A stretch of 64,000 nucleotides of DNA from Lepus europaeus (lineage: Eukaryota > Chordata > Mammalia > Lagomorpha > Leporidae). Location of the stretch: the NCBI RefSeq assembly GCF_033115175.1, contig NC_084831.1, positions 43,804,002-43,868,001 on the forward strand. Reading direction: 5' to 3'. Positions within the stretch are counted from its first letter, which is position 1, and every line of letters begins with the position of its first letter. The notes below the pieces were generated by a model. That model was not told where the DNA came from and did no database searches. It was given only the letters and a program-made list of their open reading frames with translations. Below are positions 1 through 12,209 of the stretch, piece by piece. A program made the translations under genes and the position numbers.

Positions 1-41
1 TATTCAGTTTTGATCCAGGCTCTTTAGAAATTATTTCAGCT

Positions 42-337
42 CCTCCGCCTTGCGGCGCCGGCACACCGGGTTCTAGTCCCGGTCGGGGCACCGATCCTGT
101 CCCGGTTGCCCCTCTTCCAGGCCAGCTCTCTGCTGTGGCCAGGGAGTGCAGTGGAGGATGGCCCAAGTGTTTGGGCTCTGCACCCCATGGGAGACCAGGA
201 TAAGCCCCTGGCTCCTGCCATCGGAACAGCGCGGTGCGCCGGCCGCAGCGCGCTACCGCGGCGGCCATTAGAGAGTGAACCAACGGCAAAGGAAGACCTT
301 TCTCTCTGTCTCTCTCTCACTGTCCACTCTGCCTGTC

Positions 338-369
<32 letters not shown>

Positions 370-383
370 TTAAAAAAAAAAAA
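42..383 (+). repeat. CSINE (C repeat), young, 5' truncated
   Basis: Ends in an AAAT-rich tail. Perfect 16-bp target duplication (agaaattatttcagct) at 26-41 and 384-399. Confidence 0.93.
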
Positions 384-617
384 AGAAATTATTTCAGCTA
401 ACAAAATGTTTGTCGGTGTCAGGGTAATTGCTTGGCATGTGACAACCTTTCCCCTCAGTCTCAGCATATGCCTTTGAGTGAGGTAGGTAGCAGCTGAAAC
501 ATGGCTAGGAAACCCATATAAAATTCTGATTGGTTTGCATTATTGTCTGTCAATAAACAAATTTATTCTTGAGGCCACTACTGTAGTTTATTCAGTGATT
601 TTATCTAACACTTTTAA

Positions 618-928
618 ATGTTTGTTTTTATTCATTTGAAAGGCAGAGCAACAGAGAGAAAGAAAAAGAGAGACCTTCCCTCTGCTGATTTACTCCCCAA
701 ATGCCTGCAACAGCCAGGGCTGGGCCAAGCTGAATACAGGAGCCAGGAACTCCATCTAGGTCTCTCTGTAGCAGGGATCCAAGAACTTCCATCATCTGCT
801 GCCTCCCAGGATGCATTAGTAGGAAGCTTAGTCAGAAGTGGGAGTGGCCAGGACTGCAGGCACTCCCAAAATGGGATTTGAATATCCCAACCATCGCTTA
901 ATCTGCTGTGCCACACTGCCCACCCCTT
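618..928 (-). repeat. CSINE, old
   Basis: Minus-strand copy: T-rich start, gaaaggcagag motif, GA-rich block, then diverged tRNA-like head at the right. Confidence 0.8.
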
Positions 929-1122
929 TTTAATAAACATTTACTGAGTGTTTGCTCTGTGCCAGGCAATCAGACTAAGGTGAGAGAGATAGAGATGCAA
1001 ATATATAAATATGAACAGAGCATGATAAATGCCATGGTGGAACAAAAAGCTCTGTAAATCCAGAAGAGGAATGTGGCCATGCGTAAACTTTCCCTTTGAG
1101 CAGTCTCAGGACACAAACTCTT

Positions 1123-1465
1123 TTTTATTTTTTTATTTTTTTGACAGGCAGAGTGGACAGTGAGAGAGAGAGAGACAGAGAGAAAGGTCTTCCTTTTTGC
1201 CGTTGGTTCACCCTCCAATGGCCGCTGCGGCCGGCGCATCGCGCTGATCCGAAGCCAGGAGCCAGGTGCTTCTCCTGGTCTCCCATGCGGGTGCAGGGCC
1301 CAACCACTTGGGCCATCCTCCACTGCATTCCTGGGCCACAGCAGAGAGCTGGCCTGGAAGAGGGGCAACCGGGATAGAATCCAGCACCCCAACCGGGACT
1401 AGAACCCAGTGTGCCGGCGCCGCAAGGCGGAGGAGTAGCCTGTTAAGCCACAGCCCCGGCCAGGG
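1123..1465 (-). repeat. CSINE, young
   Basis: Target duplication cacaaactctt at 1112-1122 and 1466-1476. Confidence 0.93.
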
Positions 1466-1734
1466 CACAAACTCTTGGTTGTGTCTGACATGAAATCAAC
1501 AAGCAAGTGTTTTAACTAGAACCCATCTTGGTATTTGCTTCTCATAGCACTTTAAAAGAGGTTCAGCTCAAAGGAAACAGAAACTTCTTGTTACCTGTCA
1601 GTTTTGTACTGCAGATAATGTTTTACATTCAACCTCAAAGGGATTTTCTAGATGCCAAGAACTTTTACCTGCCACCCTCCCCTGCCCCCCGCTGTGGATT
1701 GTTTCCATCTGTATTATCTTGATGTGATTCCTAG

Positions 1735-1897
1735 ATGGTGTTATGGTTCAGATCACGGCAGAGAACATGGACTCCCTGCGGCAGGCTCTTCGAGAGATGA
1801 AGGACTTCACCATTGCCTGTGGGAAGGCCGATGCAGAGGACCCCCAGGAGCACATCCAGATCCAGTGGGTGGACGACGACAAGAACGTGAACAAGGG
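1735..1897 (+). CDS. ZFYVE9: ZFYVE9 coding exon (fourth from last)
   Basis: Acceptor ctag before 1735, donor gtaatt after 1897. The frame enters with two bases of a split codon and leaves two bases (GG) for the next exon. It encodes [16 protein letters not shown] through to [11 protein letters not shown]. Confidence 0.93.
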
Positions 1898-4864
1898 GTA
1901 ATTGCAGCACAGTTGCCTCCGTGCGGCGTTTTGTTAGGGCCTCACCTCTGTGGTTTGTCTCTTGTCTACGCTGCTGTTATATAGTTTTGCTGAAAGCCCT
2001 GCCTAAAATAAAAGACTGGGAATGCATAACATAGAATTTTAAATTTCTGGTGTCTTTGGCTAAATTCTGAAGCAGTTTCTGACTATATTTTTGAGGAGAG
2101 GATAAAGGAAGAGTTTGATGAAACAAAGCAGTCAAAGCAGTCCATCTGAAGTTACTGAGATAATAGTATATCTAATCTAATCTAATATAGAAGTCTTTAT
2201 GCTTTACAAAGCATTTTTTATAGTATGGTTTCATTTGACATAATAACAGATGTTGTTAGTTCCCATTTTACAGATGAATAAACAAGTTCTAAAAGGCTGA
2301 ATGACATGTCGGGTCCCTGAAGCTAGGATGTGGCAGGGCTAGGACTTAAAACCATGCGCTTTACATGTCATGCTGTTTCTCAGCATACAGCAGCTCTTCT
2401 AGTGGTTCAAGCCAAACCTTGGAGTCATCTTTTTTCTTTTTTTAAAGAATTATTTATTTGAAAGACAGAGGAGATGGGGCCAGTGCTGTGGTGCAGTGGA
2501 GTAATCCTCCACCTGCAGTGCTGACATCCCATATGGGCGCCGGTTCTAATCCCGGCTACTCCTCTTCCAATCCAGCTCTCTGCTATGGCCTGGGAAAGCA
2601 GTAGAAGATGGCCTGAGTCCTTGGGCCCCTGCACCCACATGGGAGACTGGGAGGAAGCTCCTGGCTCCTGGCTTCGGATCAGCGCAGCTCCAGCCATAGC
2701 GGCCATTTGGGGGGTGAACCAACAGAAGGAAGACCTTTCTCTCTGTCTCTTCCTCTCACTGTCTGTAACTATACCTCTCAAATAAATAAATAAAATCTTA
2801 AAAAAAAAAAAAAAAAAAAAGAGGAGTTACAGAGAGTAGAGCCAAAGAGAGAGAGAGGTCTTCCATTCTGCTGGTTAACTCCCCAGATGACCACAACGAT
2901 CAGAGCTGAGCTGATCTGAAGCCAGGAGCCAGGAGCTTCTTCCAGGTCTCTCACGTGGGTGCAGGGGCCCAAGAACTTGGACTGTCTTCTACAGCTTTCA
3001 GGCCATAGCAGAAGAGGAGCAGCTGAGACATGAACCGGCGCCTGTATGGGATGCCGGCACTGCAGGCTGGGGCTTTAACCCGCTGCACCACAGTGCTGGC
3101 CCCTGGAGTCATCTTTGACACTTTTCTTTCTCTCATACCCTACATACTACACTTAATTCAACCAGAAACACTGTGTGCTCCACTTCAAAATATATCCAGG
3201 AACTACTATTTCTTACTACCTCTCCTGCTACCATCCTGGTTTAGACCACCATATCATTTAGTCTGGATTGTTATAGTAGCCTCTTTTTAAAAATTAATAT
3301 TTTTTTAAAATTTATTTATTTGAAAGGCAGAGGAAAAGAGAGAGAAAGAGAGGAAGAGAGAGAGAGAGATCTTCAGTCTACTGATTCACTTCTGAAATGG
3401 CCACAGTCGCTAATACTGGGCCAAGCCAAAGCTAGGAGCCCAAAACTCTGACCAGGTCTCTTATGTGGGAGGCAGGGGCCCAAACACTTGGGCCATTATT
3501 TTGTACTTTCTCAGCTACATTAGCAGGGATTGGAAGCAGAGCAGCCAGGACTCCCTACAGGCATTCTGATATGGGATGCCAGTGTTACAAGCTACAGCTT
3601 AACCCACTGCACCAACACACTGGCCCCACAGTACCCTCATAATTGGTTTCCTTTTTCTGGTCTTGGCATTTTCTCTTCCCCCAACCCAGTCTGTTTCCAA
3701 TATAGCAGCCAAAGCAATGTCAGTTTTCTGCTCAGAACCAACCAGTGGCTTCCAATATCATTCATGGTAAAGGCTGTTTGTGACTTAATAAGGCACTGCA
3801 AAATCCTTGTCTCCCTCTTCCCACCCTCTTACCTCTCAGGCAACACTGGCCTTCCTTCTTGATCACATCAGCTGTGCTTCTGCACAGCCCTTGCACTTGC
3901 TGTTTTCTAAGCTTCTCCTCTTCCCATGCAAAGCTTCATGAAATTACCTCCTCATGACCTTCAGATCTTTCTCAGCATGGCCTTCCCTGAACAGCCTATC
4001 TAAACGTCAACACTCTCACACCCACTTCTCTCTCCCACTCCAGTACTTCCTTTCTACCTTCCTTACATTTTATTTCTCAGAAACATTATAACCCTCTAAT
4101 ACATGATCTGTTTTTACCTATTTATTTTACTATACTGGCCCTGGAATGTAAGCTTAATTAAGATGGTTTATTGGGGCCAACGCTGTGGTATAGCGGGTTA
4201 AAGCCCTGGCCTGAAGCGCCGCCATCCCATATGGGCGCTAGTCCTGGCTGCTCCTCTTCCAATCCAGCTCTCTGCTATGGCCTGGGAAAGCAGTAGAGGA
4301 TGGCCATTGTGGTCATCTGGGGAGTGAGCCAGCGGATGGAAGACCTCACTCTCTATCTCTACCTCTCTCTATAACTCTGTCTTTCAAATGAATAAAATAA
4401 AATATTTTAAAAAAAGATTTATTTCCTGCTGTTTGGTTTGTTTGATTTATTTCATTCTGTTACCACCAGCACTTAAAACACTATCTGGCACCTACTAGGT
4501 GCTTTAATATTATTGATTGAATGAATACTCATTGAATCAATGAATATAAAATTACTAATTGAATGGCTGAATATACCTTTACTTCCAATCCATATTCCTG
4601 CTAATGCACACCCTGGGAGGCAGCAGATGATGGCTCAAGTACTTGGGTTCCTGCCACCCAAAATGGGAGATCTTGGCTCGTAGCTTTATCTTGGCCTAGC
4701 CCTTGGTTGTTGCAGGCATTTGGGGAGTGAACTAGTGGATGGAAGTGCGTGTGTGCTCGCTCGCTCTCTCTCTCTCTTTCTCTAATAAATATGTGTATAT
4801 GAATGTTTTAAATTTTGATTCTGAACAAACGCAATTTTTTTTCCATTTATTTGACAGATAGAGT

Positions 4865-4909
<45 letters not shown>

Positions 4910-7900
4910 ATCTTCCTTCCGTTGGTTCACCCCCCAAATGGCTGCTATGGCCGGACTACACCGATCTGAAGCCAGGAGCCAGGTGCTTCCTCCTGGTCTC
5001 CCATGCAGGTGCAGGGGCCCTAGCACTTGGGCCATCCTCCATTGCCTTCTTGGGCCCCAGCAGAGAGCTGGACTGGAAGAGAAGCAACTGGGACTAGAAC
5101 CCATTGCTCATAAGCGATGCTGGTGCCGCAGGCAGAGGATTAAGCAAGTTAGCCACAGCACCAGCCCCCAAAAGAAGCAATTTCTAAATAATGAATGTAT
5201 TTGTCTACTTTACAGGTAACCCCTTTATCTTTCCATTCTTCACTGGAAAATTTAATTTCAGTTTGTGTTTAATTCTCTATTCAGTCAGAAATTAATATAG
5301 TTATTAGGACCAAAAATGGTTAATCTGAAAATCTGGTACCATAAGGTATCAGTAACTGACAACAAGCAGGCTATCCCTTCCTACAGCAGCTGCCAGTGGC
5401 ATTTCTCAGAAACTGGAACAAAAACTAGCCAGAGAACACTCACGAACTCAACAGTTCTGTTTGCAATGTATAAATTGAATGTTTTCCTGCTTGTCCCTAA
5501 ATGTCTGAGTGTCTTGTGTCAAAGGCCTCTAATCCGAAGGTTCCCCTTTTCTGACAGTTGTTGCCTGATGAGTCAGAAAGTAAAGTTACATTGTTTAAAT
5601 AATTTTAATTCAGATGAATACCTGATGTTGATAGTTAAGTTAAATTGGCTTTTAATACATAGATTCAATAATATAACCTACAAATTTGAAACTGTCAGAG
5701 GTTGGTTAGAATCTCTGACAATCATTTTGAATCTGTGTATTTATACTTGTGTATTTCAGGGAGGAAACAACTTTCAGAAGTAGCCTTTCTGCTCAGGAAT
5801 TCAGGTGTGATGATTTAGCACTGAAGGGGATTTGTGATAAATACAGATATTTTTTAAAAAAAGATGTATTTACTTACTTATTTGAAAGGCAGAGTTACAG
5901 AGATGCAGAGCAGAGAGAGAGGTGTTCCATCACTGGTTCACTCCCCAGATGGCCACAATGGCCAGAGCTGCGCCAATCCAAAGCCAGGAGCTTCCTCCGG
6001 GTCTCCCACGTGGATGCAGGGGCCCAAGGACTTGGGCCATCTTCTACTGCTTTCTCAGGCCATTGCAGAGAGCTGGATCGGGAGTGGAGCAGCCCGGACT
6101 TGAACTGGCGCCCATATGGGATGACAGCACTGCAAGCAGCAGCTTTACCTGCTACGCCACAGTGCCACAGATACTTATTAATGAGTTCATATCCGCATTG
6201 CCATAATTAGCACATTTGATCAAATAATTTTTTTTTAACTTGAGAAACAAATGAAAGCTTCCATCTGCTGGTTCATTCCCCAAATGCCCACAATGTTCCA
6301 GGCTGGGCCAGGGCTGAAGCTGGGAGCTGGAATTACTATTCAGTCTCCCAGGTGAATGGCAGGAGCCCAGTTACTTGAGCCATCACCTGCTGCCTCCCTG
6401 GGTCTGCATTAGCAGGAATCTGTAGCCCAGTTCTTCCAATGTGATATGTCTTAACTTCTAGGCTAACCACTTGTCCCTCAAATAATTCTTAACATTCAGT
6501 AACCTCCCAGTTTCTAAGCAGTAGGTGAGTACTAGGAATAGAGCACACAGAGGTAAATATATCATATTCTCCACCATTCAGATATGCAAAAATATGGAGT
6601 ATAACATGAGTATCAGTGTATCCCAGGACCGTAATGGAGAACAAGATTGGGTGAGTGACCTGGGTTCTGCAGGAAGGACTGTAGGGAGAGGAGGTTTGAT
6701 TGAACACTTTGTTCACATTAAAGAGAAGCAGCTCCCAGGAAAGGGCCTTCTTGAGGGCACACATGTGTTCTTTAAACAGCGCTTAGGCTCTTTGCATGAG
6801 AGCTCTGCTCATGCACATTTTTGTATGTCATCTTCTTGTTGTGATGTGGTGCACAGTCGAGTTCAGCAAGGAATCCAGTGTAATGAGCAGCAAGACGTGA
6901 TAAGAGAAATAGCTCCTCTAAATTAAAAAGTTGCTTCTCTTTCCTTTGCCTTTACTTCAGAGTCGTAAGTCCCATAGATGGGAAGTCCATGGAGTCCATA
7001 ACAAATGTGAAGATATTTCATGGATCAGAGTATAAAGCAAATGGAAAAGTCATCAGATGGACAGAGGTAAGGAAGTGAAACCTCACACCCTTGACCTACT
7101 TTGAGCACAAGTTTTTGCTAGGCCAAGAGCCCATTCTGGGAAGATTCTGGAGGATTAAAAAAAAATTCTATATATTTTTTTTAAGATTTATTTTATTTAT
7201 TTAAAGACAGTCTTACAGAGAGACGTAGAGACAGGGAAAGGTCACTTCCCAAATGATCAGCTGAACTGATCCAAAGCCAGGAGCCAGGAGTTTCTTCCAG
7301 GTCTCCCACATGGGTGCAGGGGCCCAAGCACCTGGGCCATCTTTCACTGCTATTCCAGGCCACAGCAGAGAGCTGGATCGGAAGTGGAGCAGCCAGGACT
7401 CGCACCGGCGCCCATATGGGATGCCAGCACTGCAGGCCGGGGCCTTAACCTGCTGTGCCACAGCGCCGGCCCCTATATTTACTTTTATACTCCATTTTCC
7501 TCTGGTCTTAGATCACTGGGAAGAAATGCCACCAAATACGGCTTTCAGCATTCCCAGGTGTGCTGCTTCTCGGGAACTAGCTTTTAGAGGTTGATCTGTG
7601 TTGAAATTCAGGAAGAGTGCATCTCTGAGTGGTTTGCTGTATTCACCATAAATTGGGTTGGTTTTGTTGCACTTAAAGTTAGAACTCTCTTGGATAAGTA
7701 ACACAATCCTAAATAGATTGATTTTGCCAATAAGAAAAGAAACTTCTGAGACTAGGTCACTTGTCAAATACTACAAGGCAAGTAAGGTAATGCAAAAATC
7801 CTAATTCACATCCAGATCTGGCAAACTCCCAAGCTGTTTTCTACTAAACTAAGTTGCTCCTTAACTCGAAAGCTGTGTTAGAGGCTGACCTGAGAACCAG

Positions 7901-10900
7901 AGTAGCAAGAGGAGACCCTGTGTGTGTGTTTACAGAGCAAACAGGTAGAGCCTGAATCTCTTTGTTGCTTTTGACCTTTGTATATACTCATCTATAAAAT
8001 AAATGATTGAATAATAAGATCTCTAGGCATCCTTTAAACTTTAAATTCTTTCTGAAAAGGCTGTGACTTCTAGCTTTTCTATTTTACACACAGGAAATTG
8101 AGACCAAAAGAGATAGAAGTCTCTTATCCAGACTCACAAAGCTGCTCCCTGATAAACAGGGACTGGGACCCGGCTCTCTGGGTCTTGAGCTGTTGTTTCA
8201 GTGACCCATCCTTCATACCAGGCCCCATGTTTTCATATGCAGTTTGGTGATTTTAGCTGCTTGGTTTGTAATGGTTGCTCCTTTGACACATTTTGATCAG
8301 GGCAGAGTCTAGAACATGTAAAATTCTTTTTAGCTTATAAACTAGTTTGATCTCTTCCCTCCATTTTGCTCTCCAGTAACTCAGTGAGGTAGGCAGGCTA
8401 CTCATCCCATTATGCAAATGAGAAAACAGGCTGAGACTGTGTGGCTTTATAACTTTCTGGCAAAACAGGGTCCACAGCACCTGTCTGTGGACTCCCACTC
8501 CTGAACTCTTTCCATCATTTCATGCTGCTGCTCTCACCTGTGCATCCAGGCACAGGGCCTCGGAGCTGCTTCCTTGGTAGCATTCTCGGGAGAGAATGAG
8601 CAGTAAGCTAGAGGTTAGTGTATATAAACATTCTGTATTTGCAGTGCTTTTGTATTTTCGCCATTATAATTTTTAACTTAAACAACCAGAGAGCACATGT
8701 GCTTTGCATTTGCCATCTAGAGGCAAACTAGATGTTAAGAAGCCCTGTCCTTTCCTTTAGTCTTTGGATTATTCAGCACCCTTTGTCTATGTGACTGGTA
8801 TTGGAGTCTCCCATTTCCAGTCTGCTAAGCTTCCGCTTGTGCACAGTGCAGTGCTTGCTCTCTGTGAATGCACTGACAGTTCTGGCCTTCACAGTGGCAG
8901 GGCCTTGTGGGAAAAGCTCTGCCTGCAACGAGAGGTGGAAGACTCAGATTCTGGACTTGGGTCTGCCTCTCAGTACTTCTCTGCACTTGAGCCGGTCAGT
9001 GAGTAAACTAAAATGAAGGGGCTGGATCACATCATCTATGAAGTCTGTTCTCTTAAGAGCCTAAGATCATTTCCTAGGAAAATTGTCTACAAATAGGGAT
9101 TAGCTTTTAGAAGCACACAGTGCAAAGTGAAGTCCTTTTCTGATTCTGAGCAGAATATAATAACCATGGCAGAGTCATGGAAAGAGAGGCAGGGATTTTT
9201 TTTTTTTAAAGATTTATTTTATTTATTTGAAAGGCAGTTAGAGAGGAAGAGACAGCGAGAAAAGTCTTCCATCTGCTGGCTCACTCCCCAAATGGCCGCA
9301 ATGACCAGGGCAGGGCCAGGCTAAAGCCAGGAGCTAGGAGCTTCCTCCGTTTCTCCCACATGGGTGCAGAGATCCAAATACTTGGGCCAACCTCCATTGC
9401 TTTCCCAGGTGCATTAGCAGGGAGTTGGATTGGAAGTGGAGCAGCTGGGATTCAAACTGGCACCTATATGAGATGCTGGCGTCAGCCTAACTTAGTACCC
9501 CACAGTGCTGGCCTCCAGGGATTGTTTCTCAAGCATTAAGTCATCAGTGCCCTATTTTCCTGGTCCAAGGACCATGGTGTCCTGTTTTAAAGAGATCTTA
9601 CACATCTTCAAGAATCAGGGTGTTCATATACAGTAAACTAATGCTCTTGTTTCTTCCAAAATTTAGGTACAGTGTTAAAAATCTTTTTTTTGGGGCGGTG
9701 GCAGGTGTTTTTTCTAGAAAATGATGACCAGCACAATTGCCTAAGTGATCCTGCAGATCATAGCAGATTGACTGAACACGTTGCCAAGGCTTTCTGCCTT
9801 GCTCTCTGTCCCCACCTGAAGCTTTTGAAGGAAGATGGAATGACAAAACTGGGATTACGTGTGACGCTTGACTCAGATCAGGTAAGAAGTTGAAGCCGGC
9901 CTAGGGTAGTGTGTATTTTCTGCCTTCTGAGTTTTCTTGCCACAATCCAGGAAGCTGAATCTTCCAGACCTCCTGCCAGGCCAGATGTAGTATTCTGGCT
10001 TTCTAAGAATATTAATATATCTCAATGTGCTTGGTCACTCTCAGAATCATTTGAGCTGTGGCTTCGTCATCTCCATGTCTCCAAGGAGTTGATTTCCTCC
10101 TTAATAATGGAGCAGGGGTACAGTGAGGACCTGTCGCTGCTGGAACCACCCCGTTCCCGCCATCAGGAAGCATTCAGCAGCGCTCCTTCAGAAGGCAGAG
10201 CCCAAGTTGTCCCTCACCCAGCTAGGGCCGATTTCTGCGGACTGGACTCTGCAGCTGCCCAGGCCTTAAGGAGATATTTACCAGGCTAATTAGTGAATAA
10301 GTAGGACTTGAGCTATTTCTGAATTAAATTTCCTGTCATTTTGGGTCTCCTGTTGCCAGGCTTCCCTCTCTGTCTCACTTAATTTTTTTTATATGTTCTG
10401 TGTAGTACCAGTCCAGTCTCAGCCCTCACTAGCTGTAGTTCCTTGTCCCAGTGTCCCTCCTGTAGCTAAGCACTCTGATCTCTCTGCATTTCTTTTGCAT
10501 TTTGGATGCCTCTGACTTATTCCATTGGTCCTGCTTTGATGTTTAGACATTGCTGTAGTTCTCCATCAACACTTTAGATTGGAGTCATTTAGAAAACGTG
10601 TAGACTCAGCCTGATCACCATTGCTAGCTGAGTATGAATTGTACACAGCAAGCCGCTCCAGCCTGAGTGCCTGCAGGGAGAAGCTGGCTCGTGAATAGAG
10701 TTGCGCTGTTAGGATGACAGGTTATGATGAGCCATCGGTCAACACGTGTATTTTGTACTTGAGGTCTTGCCTAGTGCTGTACTAAGCATGCCAGGGTAAT
10801 ACAAATGGCACATTCTTAAATGACACTGATAACCTGGCTGGAGACAGAGATTTCCCTTACATAAAACTGTTAAAAAAGAACAGCATTTTTCTGCCAATTG

Positions 10901-11505
10901 AGTGAGCCTCTTGACGGCAGGGGCCTGGTTCCATTCATCTCCGAATCCCTGTTTGTGGGCGCTAAGAAGATGGAACATGGATGAATGGAGGACTGAAGGG
11001 CAGATCTCAGTTCCTGCTGTTAGGAGTTGTACTTTATGTATTTGATTTTAACTTTTACAACCAAAGGCTAAGTAAGGCGCTCTGACACTCCCCCCTCTTT
11101 CTACACAGCACCCCCTTTCCTAGAAACTAAGACCGCAGCAGGTTGAGAGACTTGCCCGAAGTCTTAAGCTAAGTGATCAGGATTGTTTAATAACTCAGGG
11201 AAGAGGAGAAATCTGTATTCACCATTGTATGTACAGCCCATGGCCAAGGACATCTCCTTTCCTGCTCAGCCTCTTTGACTCTGAACCCTCTGAAAAGATC
11301 ATCTCAGTCTAGTAACCTTCATCCCTTTCTCTCTGTGGTATAGGTTGGCTATCAAGCAGGGAGCAATGGCCAGCCCCTTCCCTCGCAATACATGAATGAC
11401 CTGGACAGCGCCTTGGTGCCAGTGATCCATGGAGGGGCCTGCCAGCTCAGTGAGGGCCCCATCGTCATGGAACTCATCTTTTATATTCTGGAAAACATCG
11501 CATAG
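1735..11505 (+). CDS. ZFYVE9: ZFYVE9 (SARA), C-terminal four coding exons (partial gene)
   Basis: The 3' end of the gene for Smad anchor for receptor activation, an early-endosome FYVE protein that presents SMAD2/3 to the TGF-beta receptor. Coding exons are 1735-1897, 6961-7066, 9705-9881 and 11344-11505. They join in frame (phases 1, 2, 0, 0) and encode about the last 202 residues, ending in the motif [11 protein letters not shown] and a TAG at 11503-11505. This is the conserved SARA C-terminal domain (DUF3480 type), shared with ZFYVE16. The FYVE zinc finger, Smad-binding domain and promoter lie to the left of the window. The human protein, as I recall it, ends in V rather than A. The introns are filled with SINEs. 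Identification rests on near-identity to the remembered human C-terminus; the paralogue ZFYVE16 is less likely given the CC2D1B-ORC1 neighbourhood. Confidence 0.95.
2215..2395 (-). repeat. MIR-like SINE remnant
   Basis: Contains cccattttacagatgaat and the weak downstream core typical of MIR in reverse. Confidence 0.55.
2433..3103 (-). repeat. CSINE, old, split by a second SINE
   Basis: Two halves, 2433-2474 and 2821-3103, around the inner + copy. Outer target duplication tggagtcatcttt at 2420 and 3104. Confidence 0.88.
2475..2820 (+). repeat. CSINE nested inside an older copy
   Basis: Starts ggggccagtgctgtgg and ends in a poly-A tail; a short gagga(g) duplication flanks it. Confidence 0.88.
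3296..3628 (-). repeat. CSINE, old
   Basis: Gaaaggcagag, GA-rich block, and a diverged head ending actggcccc. Confidence 0.8.
4172..4425 (+). repeat. CSINE with internal deletion
   Basis: Head ggggccaacgctgtgg. The middle jumps from gaggatggcc directly to the ccattgtggtcatctgggg part, losing about 80 bp. Confidence 0.8.
4590..4795 (+). repeat. CSINE-related fragment, old
   Basis: Matches the right two thirds of an older subfamily (cctgggaggcagcagatgatgg), ending in CT repeats. Confidence 0.65.
4838..5169 (-). repeat. CSINE
   Basis: Minus-strand copy with a (GA)n tract; likely target duplication gcaattt. Confidence 0.88.
5855..6168 (-). repeat. CSINE
   Basis: Starts aaaaaaagatgtatttac and ends at the cgccacagtgcc head. 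Confidence 0.85.
6228..6480 (-). repeat. CSINE, old and shortened
   Basis: Has ccatctgctggttcattcccc and the gcattagcaggaatctg block but lacks the usual GA tract. Confidence 0.7.
6961..7066 (+). CDS. ZFYVE9: ZFYVE9 coding exon (third from last)
   Basis: Acceptor ttcag, donor gtaagg. Encodes [17 protein letters not shown] and on to GKVIRWTE, completing the glycine codon split with the previous exon. Confidence 0.94.
7175..7472 (-). repeat. CSINE
   Basis: Intact head cgccacagcgccggcccc-like at the right, short GA tract at the left. Confidence 0.87.
8345..8500 (-). repeat. MIR-like SINE remnant
   Basis: Gaggtaggcaggctactcat and atgagaaaacaggctgag resemble reversed MIR. Confidence 0.5.
9197..9515 (-). 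repeat. CSINE
   Basis: Lies in the last large ZFYVE9 intron, about 190 bp left of the coding exon at 9705. Confidence 0.84.
9705..9881 (+). CDS. ZFYVE9: ZFYVE9 coding exon (second from last)
   Basis: Exactly 59 codons, [15 protein letters not shown] through to [11 protein letters not shown], with donor gtaaga. The acceptor is unusual: a run of T is followed by a purine-rich stretch (ggggcggtggcag) directly before the exon. Confidence 0.94.
11344..11505 (+). CDS. ZFYVE9: ZFYVE9 last coding exon
   Basis: Begins [16 protein letters not shown] after a tatag acceptor and ends at a TAG stop. Its 53 sense codons are the most conserved block of the SARA C-terminus. Confidence 0.95.
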   Translation, partial: VGYQAGSNGQPLPSQYMNDLDSALVPVIHGGACQLSEGPIVMELIFYILENIA

Positions 11506-11915
11506 ACAGAGGACTTCATTTTTTTCTGTTCATACCTGTTGCAACAGCAGTCACACCCAAATCATTTGCACTTTAAAACTGGAAGATTAAGCTTTTGTTA
11601 ACACTATTAATTGGGGGAGGGGGGTTGTAGGGGGGCATTAGGAACAGGGGTGGGAAAGGATGGCTGGGGCAACTGTTCCATAATTCTAAGTCTTCTATGC
11701 ATTGTCCACTAAGAAGACCTGGGCAGCTTCTACTCTACTGCACAACAGTTATGCTATCTTTGCAGCTAATCCCCTCTGTTACTGTTTAGACAAAAATTCT
11801 GCTCCTCTTTTAAGATTTACTTATGGTCATGTGCTCAGAAATGCTCAAATGGGTACAACCATCACCAAGGGTGGGGTGGGAGGGCAGAGGGGAAATAAAA
11901 AATGAAGCATCATTT
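11506..11915 (+). other. ZFYVE9: ZFYVE9 3' UTR (minimum extent)
   Basis: Non-coding sequence directly after the stop. A possible polyadenylation signal AATAAA lies at 11894-11899, followed by T-rich sequence. Another AATAAA at 12380-12385 lies in L1-like sequence, so the true end could be further right. Confidence 0.5.
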
Positions 11916-12209
11916 TTGCACTCTTTGTACACAACTGGTATAAGAAGGGGAATTCTACTCTGATATTGTCCCAGTTACATCACAGCTGTTTCTCAAGTAG
12001 AATCACACTTAGGTTTTTGTTTCTTTTTAAACCAGGTTATTGGAATGAATTAAAGACCCAAAGGATTATGTACTCTCCCAGCCATGGCAAGACAAGTCAG
12101 TGTGCATGAGGTCATTTGTATGGCAGAGCTGAGTTCAGATCACTGGAGATCTGCCCAACTGAATTAAACTGGGCATTTCTGTGAAAGCTGATAGAGTATA
12201 ATCAATATA

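Noticed and set aside
5316-5783. 155-codon open frame in a ZFYVE9 intron
   Set aside because: AT-rich intronic DNA, no recognisable domain, no splice or promoter context.
9909-10289. 126-codon open frame just after a ZFYVE9 exon
   Set aside because: It is intron sequence; the donor at 9882 is strong and the frame has no homology that I recognise.
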